NCBI GenBank assembly: GCA_028706695.1
Contig: JAQTVU010000210.1
Coordinates: 1-5,420, forward strand
DNA from: Mycobacterium sp.
Lineage (GTDB): Bacteria; Actinomycetota; Actinomycetes; Mycobacteriales; Mycobacteriaceae
Reading direction: 5' to 3'
DNA: 5,420 nucleotides
Within the stretch, counting starts at the first letter, position 1, and every line of letters starts with the position of its first letter. Below, piece after piece: positions 1 through 5,391 of the stretch. A model generated the notes under the pieces. That model was given only the letters and a program-made list of their open reading frames with translations, did no database searches and had not been told where the DNA came from. Position numbers and translations under genes: made by a program.

Positions 1-963
1 CTACGCGTGCAGCGCCCGGCGCAGCGCGGCCAGCCCGCGATCCAGGCCGGCGGTGGCCGCGGGCACCACCTCGGCGTAGCCGAGATACCCGTGCACCAGC
101 GTCTCGGCGTTGTGCACCTCGACGGGTACCCCGGCGCCGGCCAGCAGGGCGCCGTAGCCGATACCGTCGTCGCGCAGCGGATCGTGACCGGCGACGGCGA
201 TGTAGGCCGGCGGTAGGCCGACGAGGTCCTCGGCCCGGCCCGGCGCCATGTCCGGCGGCGGGGCGGACATGTCCACATCGGCTGCATACCAACGGGAGAA
301 CTGTGCCACGGCCTTGACGTCGAGGATCGGCGCGGTGGCGTTCTCGGTGAACGACGGCAGCGAGGCGTCCCACAGCGTGGAGGGATACCACAGCAGCTGG
401 AAGACCGGTGCCGGTCCGCCGCCGTCGCGGGCGCGCCGCGCCATCACCGCGGCCAGGGTTCCGCCGGCCGAATCTCCGGCGACGGCCAACCGGGTGATGT
501 CGGCCTGCAGCTCGGCGGCGTGCTCGACCACCCAGGTCGTTGCGGCCCAGGCGTCTTCGACGGCGGCGGGGTAGGGGTGCTCGGGCGCCAGCCGGTAGTC
601 GACGGAGACCACCACGGCGTCGGCGCCCGCCGCGTGCTGGCGTGCCGTGCCGTCGTGGGTGTCGAGGTCGCCGACCACGAAGCCGCCGCCATGGAAGAAC
701 ACCACCACCGGCCGCGCGCCAGCGCCCGGATCGGCTGCCGGCCAATAGATCCGCAGCCCGACCGGGCCCCCCGGGCCGGGGATGTGCCGGTCCTCGACCC
801 GCAGCTCGGGGTGCAGCGGCCGGCGCGGCAGGCCGCGAAACCGCCGGCGCACCGCCTCGGCGCCCTCTTCGGTCGATAGCCGGAACGGAACCGTATCCAG
901 TACCTTCTGCAGGATGGGGTCGATAGCTGGTTTGTCGGCGGCGGTGTTGTCCAGGCTGGGCAT
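1..963 (-). CDS. lipI: LipI-type carboxylesterase/lipase (HSL family, alpha/beta hydrolase)
   Basis: Complete 320-residue protein, MPSLDN to ALHA, with a TAG stop at the left window edge. It should hydrolyse esters of short to medium acyl chains. Seen: the oxyanion-hole motif HGGG at residues 91-94, the nucleophile elbow GDSAG at 163-167 (Ser165), Asp261 in the DPLRDDG stretch and His291 in the HGY motif. These form a full Ser-Asp-His triad, as in bacterial hormone-sensitive-lipase (family IV) esterases. About 320 residues is normal for the family. No signal peptide is visible, so a cytoplasmic enzyme is likely. The N-terminus and the position beside a YhhN gene and priA match M. tuberculosis Rv1400c (LipI); the close paralogue LipH (Rv1399c) would lie just beyond the left edge, so the LipI/LipH label rests mainly on context. 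The start is the ATG at 963, inside a CATG shared with the divergent gene. No Shine-Dalgarno precedes it; a TACGGT box six bases upstream suggests leaderless initiation. Natural substrate unknown. Confidence 0.93.
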   Translation of the reverse strand: MPSLDNTAADKPAIDPILQKVLDTVPFRLSTEEGAEAVRRRFRGLPRRPLHPELRVEDRHIPGPGGPVGLRIYWPAADPGAGARPVVVFFHGGGFVVGDLDTHDGTARQHAAGADAVVVSVDYRLAPEHPYPAAVEDAWAATTWVVEHAAELQADITRLAVAGDSAGGTLAAVMARRARDGGGPAPVFQLLWYPSTLWDASLPSFTENATAPILDVKAVAQFSRWYAADVDMSAPPPDMAPGRAEDLVGLPPAYIAVAGHDPLRDDGIGYGALLAGAGVPVEVHNAETLVHGYLGYAEVVPAATAGLDRGLAALRRALHA

Positions 964-1726
964 GGAGGTACCGTACGCACCGCGCCTGGTGTCCGGCGGG
1001 TGGGTGCTGGCCGGCTGGGCCGGTATCGGCTACGGCGTCTATCTGACGGTGCTCGCGCTGCGTTCCCCGCCGGGCACCGAGCTGACCGGGCACTGGATCT
1101 TGCAGCCGCCGTTTCAGGCGTTGACGGCGTTGTTGCTGGCCGGTGCCGCGGCGGCGCACCCGATCGTCCGCGAGCGGCGGTGGCTGACGGCGGCGCTGCT
1201 GTTGTCGGCGGCCGGCAACTGGCTGCTGGCCATCCCGTGGTGGACGATGTCGGTGGTTATAGGGCTGGGCGCATTCCTGTTGGCGCACTTGTGTTTTCTG
1301 GCGGCACTGGTCCCCCTGGCGCGGGGTACTGCGCCGTCGGCGCCGCGCATCGCCGCAGCGGTGTTGGTAGGCCTGGCGGCGCTGGTGCTGCTGGCATGGT
1401 TCTGGCCGCAGCTGAGCCGTGACCAGCTCACCATTCCCGTCACGGCCTACCTGCTGGTTCTGACCGCGATGGTGTGCACGGCGCAGTTGGCGCAGTTGCC
1501 CACGATCTGGGCCGCGGTCGGCGCCGGGTGCTTTGCGGCGTCCGACGCGATGAGCGCCATCGGCGGGTTCGTCCTGCACAATGCCGCGCTGTCCGTGCCG
1601 ATCTGGTGGTTGTACGCCGCGGCGCAGGTGTTGATCACGGCCGGGTTCTTCTTCGGCCGGGATGAGGCGGTCGATGCCGTGGCAGACGACGAGTTGGTCG
1701 ACTGGCCCGTCGAAGGCTTTGAATAG
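962..1726 (+). CDS. YhhN/TMEM86-family membrane protein (lysoplasmalogenase-like; Rv1401 homologue)
   Basis: Protein of 254 residues, strongly hydrophobic, with about eight predicted membrane segments (near residues 12-34, 50-66, 74-92, 97-119, 128-148, 158-178, 182-204, 209-231) and a short acidic tail from about 233 (DEAVDAVADDELVDW). Family-like positions are GNWLLA at 85-90, His109 within FLLAHL, and the GAGCFAASDAM stretch at 188-198 with Asp195, which resembles the YhhN signature. Family members that have been tested cleave the vinyl-ether bond of lysoplasmalogen; whether that is the role in a mycobacterium is unknown. The ATG at 962 is chosen because the protein matches the expected MEVPYAPRL start and upstream codons lie inside lipI. 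An in-frame ATG at 914 preceded by TACCTT is a possible alternative, and GTG codons at 944 and 989 are less likely. No strong Shine-Dalgarno is visible. It is followed after 27 bp by priA in the same frame and direction, so co-transcription is likely. Confidence 0.85.
   Translation: MEVPYAPRLVSGGWVLAGWAGIGYGVYLTVLALRSPPGTELTGHWILQPPFQALTALLLAGAAAAHPIVRERRWLTAALLLSAAGNWLLAIPWWTMSVVIGLGAFLLAHLCFLAALVPLARGTAPSAPRIAAAVLVGLAALVLLAWFWPQLSRDQLTIPVTAYLLVLTAMVCTAQLAQLPTIWAAVGAGCFAASDAMSAIGGFVLHNAALSVPIWWLYAAAQVLITAGFFFGRDEAVDAVADDELVDWPVEGFE
970..975 (-). promoter_or_regulatory. Candidate -10 box for lipI (leaderless start)
   Basis: On the minus strand TACGGT (a TANNNT-type -10) is followed by exactly six bases (ACCTCC) and then the lipI ATG. 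That spacing would put the transcription start on the A of the ATG, giving a leaderless mRNA, which is common in mycobacteria. No convincing -35 was found. The box lies inside the first codons of the divergent YhhN gene. A TANNNT hit is weak evidence by itself; the absence of a Shine-Dalgarno gives some support. Confidence 0.35.
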
Positions 1727-1753
1727 CAACGTTTCCCGCCGCCCGACGGCGTC

Positions 1754-3763
1754 GTGACCCGGCAGCGCACGCCCGCGGCGGTGGAACCGATCGCCCGGGT
1801 GCTGCCAATGCTGTCGGTGCCGCACCTGGATCGGGAGTTCGACTACCTGGTGTCTGCCGAACACTCCGACGACGCCCAGCCGGGGGTGCGGGTGCGGGTG
1901 CGGTTCCACGGGCGGCTGATCGACGGGTTCGTGCTGGAGCGCCGCACCGACACCGATCACTCCGGCAAACTGGGCTGGCTCGACCGGGTGGTGTCGGCCG
2001 AGCCGGTGCTCACCGCCGAGATCCGCCGGCTGGTGGACGCGGTGGCGGCCCGCTACGCCGGGACGCGGCCCGACGTCCTGCGGCTGGCGGTGCCGCCCCG
2101 CCACGCCCGGGTGGAGCGCGACCCCGCGGCCACCTCCGCGGTGCCGGCCGCTGCACCGCCGGCGCCCGTCGACCCCTCGGGTTGGGAGGTTTACGGCCGC
2201 GGCGGGCAGTTCCTGACCGCCCTGGGCGAGTCGCGCGCCGCCCGGGCCGTGTGGCAGGCGCTCCCCGGCGAGCCGTGGGCGGACCGTTTCGCCGAGGCCG
2301 CCGCGCAGGCCATCCGGGTGGGCCGGTCGGCGCTTGCGGTGGTGCCCGATCAGCGCGACCTGGACCTGCTGTGGCGCGCCGCGACCACCCGGATCGACGA
2401 GCGCAGCGTGGTGGCGCTGTCGGCGGGCCTGGGGCCGGCGGCCCGCTACCGGCGCTGGCTTGCCGCGTTGCGCGGCACCGCGCGGCTGGTGATCGGGACC
2501 CGCAGTGCGGTGTTCGCGCCGCTGAGCGACCTGGGCCTGGTCCTGGTCTGGTCCGACTCCGACGACAACCTGGCCGAGCCGCGGGCGCCCTACCCGCATG
2601 CCCGGGAGGTGGCGATGTTGCGCGCGCACCAGGCGCGATGCGCGGCGCTGATCGGTGGCTACGCGCGCAGCGCGGAGGCCCATGCGCTGGTGTGCAGCGG
2701 ATGGGCGCACGACATCGTGGCCGCGCGACCGGTGGTGCGGGCCCGCACCCCCCGGGTGGTCGCCCTCGACGACAGCGGCCACGCCGATGAGCGCGACCCG
2801 GCGGCGCGCACCGCGCGGATTCCGTCGATCGCGCTGCGCGCGGCCCGCACATCGCTGCAGGGTGGGGCGCCGGTGCTGGTGCAGGTGCCGCGGCGCGGGT
2901 ACATCCCTTCCCTGCGCTGTGGCCGTTGCCGCGCCATCGCCCGCTGCCGGCAGTGCACCGGGCCGCTGTCCCTGCAGGAACGGGCCGATGCCGGCGCGGT
3001 GTGCCGCTGGTGCGGACGCGCCGAGCCGGCGTTGCGGTGCCCGCGTTGCGGATCGGAGGCCGTCCGCGCGGTGGTGGTCGGGGCGCGGCGCACCGCCGAA
3101 GAGCTCGGCCGCGCCTTCGCCGGCACGCCGGTCATCACCTCGGCGGGCGACACCGTCGTCGCCGAGGTCGACCACCGTCCGGCCTTGGTCGTCGCCACGC
3201 CCGGTGCCGAACCGCGCGCGGTGGGCGGGTACGGGGCGGCGCTGCTGCTGGACACCTGGGCGCTGCTGGGCCGCCAAGACCTGCGCGCGGCCGAGGAGGC
3301 GCTGTGGCGCTGGATGGCCGCCGCCGCGTTGGTCCGGGCCCGCGGTGACGGCGGTGTGGTGTTGGTGGTCGCCGACTCCGCGATCCCGACGGTGCAATCG
3401 CTGATCCGCTGGGACCCGGTCGGCCACGCCGACAGCGAGCTGGCGGCCCGAACCGAGGTCGGCCTGCCGCCGGGTGTGCATATGGCGGCGATCGACGGCA
3501 CCGCCGGCGCGGTGGGGGCGCTGCTCGACGCGGCCCGACTGCCCGACGGGGCCGAGCTGTTGGGGCCGGTGGAACTGCCGCCCGGCGTGCGGCGACCCGC
3601 CGGCACCCCCAGCGGCCTACCGGTGATCAGAATGCTGGTGCGGGTGCGCCACGAGCAGGGCCTGGCGTTGGCGGCCAGCCTGCGGCGCGGGGTCGGCGTG
3701 CTCAGCGCCGGGCAAATTCACCAGCCGGTTCGGGTGCAGGTCGACCCGCTGCACATCGGCTAG
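1754..3763 (+). CDS. priA: PriA-like primosomal protein N', lacking intact helicase motifs
   Basis: Protein of 669 residues. PriA acts in the cytoplasm, recognising stalled replication forks and loading the replisome again. Seen: an N-terminal DNA-binding region (about 15-115, including REFDYLV and VRVRFHGR); an Ala/Pro-rich linker (about 123-142); a remnant helicase core; a zinc-binding block with cysteine pairs at 389/392, 398/401, 417/420 and 429/432; and a C-terminal domain ending in VDPLHIG. Cysteine spacing (3-6-3-16-3-9-3) closely resembles that of E. coli PriA. Where Walker A should lie, near 168-177, the sequence reads WQALPGEPWA with no GKT. The DEAH-type box is SDSDD at 267-271. 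The motif VI arginine-finger region is WMAAAALVRAR (520-530). The protein therefore probably has no ATPase or helicase activity, as is known for actinobacterial PriA proteins. The GTG start at 1754 fits the conserved N-terminus; it has no Shine-Dalgarno and follows a small hairpin (1737-1751). Probably co-transcribed with the YhhN gene. Confidence 0.95.
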   Translation: MTRQRTPAAVEPIARVLPMLSVPHLDREFDYLVSAEHSDDAQPGVRVRVRFHGRLIDGFVLERRTDTDHSGKLGWLDRVVSAEPVLTAEIRRLVDAVAARYAGTRPDVLRLAVPPRHARVERDPAATSAVPAAAPPAPVDPSGWEVYGRGGQFLTALGESRAARAVWQALPGEPWADRFAEAAAQAIRVGRSALAVVPDQRDLDLLWRAATTRIDERSVVALSAGLGPAARYRRWLAALRGTARLVIGTRSAVFAPLSDLGLVLVWSDSDDNLAEPRAPYPHAREVAMLRAHQARCAALIGGYARSAEAHALVCSGWAHDIVAARPVVRARTPRVVALDDSGHADERDPAARTARIPSIALRAARTSLQGGAPVLVQVPRRGYIPSLRCGRCRAIARCRQCTGPLSLQERADAGAVCRWCGRAEPALRCPRCGSEAVRAVVVGARRTAEELGRAFAGTPVITSAGDTVVAEVDHRPALVVATPGAEPRAVGGYGAALLLDTWALLGRQDLRAAEEALWRWMAAAALVRARGDGGVVLVVADSAIPTVQSLIRWDPVGHADSELAARTEVGLPPGVHMAAIDGTAGAVGALLDAARLPDGAELLGPVELPPGVRRPAGTPSGLPVIRMLVRVRHEQGLALAASLRRGVGVLSAGQIHQPVRVQVDPLHIG

Positions 3764-3892
3764 CCGCGGCGAGAATATGAATGCAAGCGACAGTGTAGGT
3801 GGACAACAATTCATGTCTACGAAAATAGATGGCTGTTACGCTTTCTATTCCTGCGGCCCGCGGCTCGGGGCGGGCTCGGAACAGGGGGCACG
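3764..3892. promoter_or_regulatory. AT-richer regulatory gap between priA and the MarR gene
   Basis: This 129-bp gap is clearly AT-richer (mainly 3771-3850) than the flanking coding DNA. It holds the dyad at 3799-3820, a box shared with the methyltransferase promoter (3790-3821), a 6-bp inverted repeat AATAGA/TCTATT (3824-3829 and 3844-3849), and an ATGAAT/ATTCAT pair (3777-3782 and 3809-3814). Candidate -10 boxes are TACGCT at 3837-3842 (plus) and TACACT on the minus strand at 3792-3797; neither has a clear -35. AGGGGG at 3883-3888, four bases before the ATG, is the likely ribosome binding site of the MarR gene. No open reading frame is supported here. In M. tuberculosis a second methyltransferase gene (Rv1403c) occupies the position between priA and the regulator; no coding remnant of it is recognisable. 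Confidence 0.6.
3790..3821. promoter_or_regulatory. Candidate MarR operator, box A
   Basis: The core is an imperfect palindrome GACA-nn-AATT-nn-TGTC at 3802-3817 (12 of 16 positions self-complementary), flanked by a matching GT/AC pair at 3799-3800 and 3819-3820. That size and symmetry suit a dimeric winged-helix repressor. The order ACAGT (3790-3794), CAAT (3807-3810), GTCTACG (3815-3821) recurs at 5328-5353 upstream of the methyltransferase, with three fewer bases in each gap. The box lies 71 bp before the MarR start codon, a position suited to autoregulation. Binding is inferred, not shown. Confidence 0.5.
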
Positions 3893-4381
3893 ATGGCAAA
3901 GGACAACCCGACCACGGCCGACGAGTCGCTGGACATGATCACCGACGCGTTGCTGACGGCGTCCCGCGTGCTGGTGGCCATCTCCGCCCGCTCGATCGGG
4001 CAGGTCGACGAGACCATCACGATCGCGCAGTTCCGGACCCTGGTGATCCTGTCCAACCGCGGTCCGGTGAACCTGGCCACGCTGGCCGGTCTGCTGGGCG
4101 TGCAGCCGTCGGCCACCGGGCGGATGGTCGACCGGCTCGTCGCCGCCGGACTGATCGATCGGTTGCCGCACCCGACTTCCCGGCGTGAACTGCTGGCCGC
4201 GCTGACCAAGCGCGGCCGCGAGGTCGTTCGCCGGGTCACCGCCCACCGGCGTGCGGAGATCGCCGCCATCGTGGAAAAGATGCCGCCCGCGGAGCGCCAC
4301 GGGCTGGTGCGGGCCCTGACGGCGTTCGCCGCCGCCGGTGGGGAAGCCGACGCCAACCTGGACGGGGAGATCGACTTCTAA
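3893..4381 (+). CDS. MarR-family transcriptional regulator (Rv1404 homologue)
   Basis: Protein of 162 residues, a normal MarR length. Seen: an N-terminal dimerisation helix (about 10-38); TIAQFRTLVIL (43-53), the usual helix before the DNA-binding core; a winged helix-turn-helix covering NLATLAGLLGVQPSATGRMVDRLVAAGLI (60-88 in outline, recognition helix about 71-84); the wing (about 89-104) with SRRELLAALT in place of the common DxRxxxVxLT; and a C-terminal dimerisation helix from about 106. MarR proteins bind palindromic operators as dimers, usually as repressors relieved by a ligand or stress. The ATG at 3893 follows AGGGGG by four bases. The M. tuberculosis homologue Rv1404 is reported to repress neighbouring methyltransferase genes and to matter in acid stress. 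Here the gene converges with one such methyltransferase, with 18 bp between stop codons. Autoregulation and control of 4400-5224 are inferred from the shared boxes. No cysteine is present, so thiol redox sensing is unlikely. Confidence 0.93.
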   Translation: MAKDNPTTADESLDMITDALLTASRVLVAISARSIGQVDETITIAQFRTLVILSNRGPVNLATLAGLLGVQPSATGRMVDRLVAAGLIDRLPHPTSRRELLAALTKRGREVVRRVTAHRRAEIAAIVEKMPPAERHGLVRALTAFAAAGGEADANLDGEIDF

Positions 4382-4399
4382 CCCAGCGCCGGCCCCGGC

Positions 4400-5224
4400 T
4401 CATCGCCGTTCGGCGGTGACCAGCAAGTACTCCCACTGCATGGCGCCATCGGCGAGGTATTGCTGCGCGAGTTCGACAAGCTGGGCGTCGAGCTCGTCGG
4501 CCAGCACGCGGTTGTGCGCGATGTTGGCGTATGCCTCGATCGTCGGCCCGTAGTGGTTCTTGAAGTACTGGTGCACCGAGCCGGCGTCGGTGAACCTGTT
4601 CACCTCGAGCAGGCGCCGGGCGGTCGTGAGGTTGCAGACCCGGTCGCCGAGCAGCCCGGCGACGTAGCCCTCGCGTCCCCACAGCGCCGCCGGGGGCACG
4701 GCCTGGGAGAGGCTCGGCCGGTACGGCCTGATCGCGGCCAGCATGCGGCCGAAGAAGCCCTCCGGGGTCCAGCTGATCAACCCGATCGTCCCGCCCGGCC
4801 GGCAGACCCGAACCAGCTCGTCGGCGGCGCGCTGCTGCTGCGGCGCGAACTGCACGCCGATCGCCGAGATGACCGCGTCGAACTCATGGTCACCGAACGG
4901 CAGCGCGTGCGCGTTGGCCTCCCGATAGTCGAGCGTCAACCCCAGTGCGGCGGCCCGGGCCTGGGACCGCCGCAGCAGCTCGGGAGTCAGGTCGGTGGAG
5001 ACGACGGTGGCGCCCGACTTGGCGGCCGGAAGTGAGACGTTGCCCGAGCCGGCCGCGACATCGAGCACCCGGTCGCCGGGGCCGATGCCGGTGGCCGCGA
5101 CCAGGGTGGGACCCAGCGGGGCCATCACTTCCTCGGCCATCAGAGCGTAGTCGCCCAGGGCCCACACCCCCCGGTGCGCGGCCGCCAGCGTGGTCTCATT
5201 GCAGATGGTGGTGTCGAGAGTCAT
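4400..5224 (-). CDS. Class I SAM-dependent methyltransferase (Rv1405c homologue)
   Basis: Protein of 274 residues with the Rossmann methyltransferase fold. Motif I VLDVAAGSGNV at 53-63 binds S-adenosylmethionine; Asp78 in VVSTDLT ends strand beta-2 and should contact the ribose hydroxyls; ANAHALPFGDHEFDAVIS (103-120) holds motifs II/III; LVRVCRPGG follows as the usual post-motif; and a C-terminal region after about residue 165 is likely to shape the acceptor site. The architecture is that of small-molecule or lipid/quinone-type methyltransferases (UbiE/Methyltransf_11-like), but the acceptor cannot be read from the sequence. The ATG at 5224 is chosen because GGAGG lies four bases upstream (top-strand 5229-5233) and the N-terminus matches the M. 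tuberculosis homologue. Rv1405c is reported to be repressed by the Rv1404 regulator and induced at low pH; the same logic probably applies here. It runs towards the MarR gene and diverges from fmt. Its tandem partner Rv1403c is absent from this window. Confidence 0.92.
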   Translation of the reverse strand: MTLDTTICNETTLAAAHRGVWALGDYALMAEEVMAPLGPTLVAATGIGPGDRVLDVAAGSGNVSLPAAKSGATVVSTDLTPELLRRSQARAAALGLTLDYREANAHALPFGDHEFDAVISAIGVQFAPQQQRAADELVRVCRPGGTIGLISWTPEGFFGRMLAAIRPYRPSLSQAVPPAALWGREGYVAGLLGDRVCNLTTARRLLEVNRFTDAGSVHQYFKNHYGPTIEAYANIAHNRVLADELDAQLVELAQQYLADGAMQWEYLLVTAERR

Positions 5225-5327
5225 CAGACCTCCAGGGAAACAGAAATGAGGGAAGGGCTGCCCACTCGACCTCGTCGTCGCCAGTACGGCAGTAGCGGTT
5301 CAGGCGTTAAGACCATCACCGCCGAAA

Positions 5328-5353
5328 ACAGTATGTACGAGCAATAGTCTACG
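5328..5353. promoter_or_regulatory. Candidate MarR operator, box B
   Basis: Contains ACAGT (5328-5332), CAAT (5342-5345) and GTCTACG (5347-5353) in the same order and strand as box A at 3790-3821. The gaps between them are 9 and 1 bases, against 12 and 4 in box A. Its own palindromic symmetry is weak. It overlaps the candidate -10 boxes of the methyltransferase and ends 38 bp before the fmt start codon. Repression of the methyltransferase by the MarR protein from here is an inference. Confidence 0.42.
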
Positions 5354-5379
5354 CGCGTTACTTGACGGCTCCCGGGCCC

Positions 5380-5385
5380 TAGACT
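5380..5385 (+). promoter_or_regulatory. Candidate -10 box for fmt (leaderless start)
   Basis: TAGACT fits the mycobacterial TANNNT -10 pattern and is separated from the fmt GTG by exactly six bases (GGGCGG), which would place the transcription start on the first base of the GTG. No well-spaced Shine-Dalgarno exists. TTGACG at 5362-5367 looks like a -35 but is only 12 bp from the -10, too close for a standard sigma-A promoter, so it may be coincidental. Confidence 0.55.
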
Positions 5386-5391
5386 GGGCGG

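Larger units (their letters stand above)
5225..5391. promoter_or_regulatory. Divergent promoter region, methyltransferase / fmt
   Basis: This 167-bp gap serves two divergent genes. From the left it contains the methyltransferase ribosome binding site (GGAGG on the minus strand, 5229-5233), a probable untranslated leader, the AT-richer box B (5328-5353) and the fmt -10 (5380-5385). Possible minus-strand -10 boxes are TACTGT (top-strand 5328-5333) and TAGACT (top-strand 5346-5351); both lie within box B, so a bound repressor would cover them. If TACTGT is used, the methyltransferase leader would be about 95 nt. No small gene is supported here. Confidence 0.6.

Noticed and set aside
782..961. 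Extension of the YhhN gene upstream to the ATG at 782
   Set aside because: The added residues are Arg/Ser-rich shadow sequence opposite lipI and do not look like the N-terminus of a membrane protein. The ATG at 962 (or at most 914) is more reasonable.
2010..2852. Long minus-strand open frame of 280 codons opposite priA
   Set aside because: Very rich in Arg/Pro/Gly/Ala with no recognisable domain. It is an antisense shadow produced by the high GC content of third codon positions in priA.
2182..3404. Plus-strand frames inside priA (2182-2790, 2655-3404, 2926-3348)
   Set aside because: Alternate-frame shadows; the priA frame is complete and matches its family from end to end, so there is no sign of a frameshift.
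2659..3606. Minus-strand open frame of 315 codons opposite priA
   Set aside because: Low-complexity Ser/Ala/Arg composition with no domain, lying fully over the conserved zinc and C-terminal regions of priA.
3817..3899. Small minus-strand open frames crossing the priA-MarR gap (parts of 3617-3814, 3702-3899 and 3817-4356)
   Set aside because: They run into priA or the MarR gene out of frame, show no methyltransferase similarity and no ribosome binding site, so they are not remnants of an Rv1403c-type gene.
4385..4400. Possible bidirectional terminator between the MarR and methyltransferase genes
   Set aside because: The GCCGG/CCGGC pairing would leave a two-base loop, or a shorter stem with a four-base loop, and has no T-tract. 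It is not convincing as a terminator.
4460..5035. Plus-strand open frame of 191 codons opposite the methyltransferase
   Set aside because: No domain, and the opposite strand encodes a complete methyltransferase with all SAM-binding motifs.
5295..5322. GCGGT/ACCGC inverted repeat in the methyltransferase leader
   Set aside because: Only five bases with an 18-base loop in GC-rich DNA; expected by chance, and it does not resemble a known riboswitch.
5362..5385. Classical TTGACG/TAGACT promoter for fmt
   Set aside because: The hexamers are only 12 bp apart, too short for a standard -35/-10 pair. Only the -10 is kept as a candidate.
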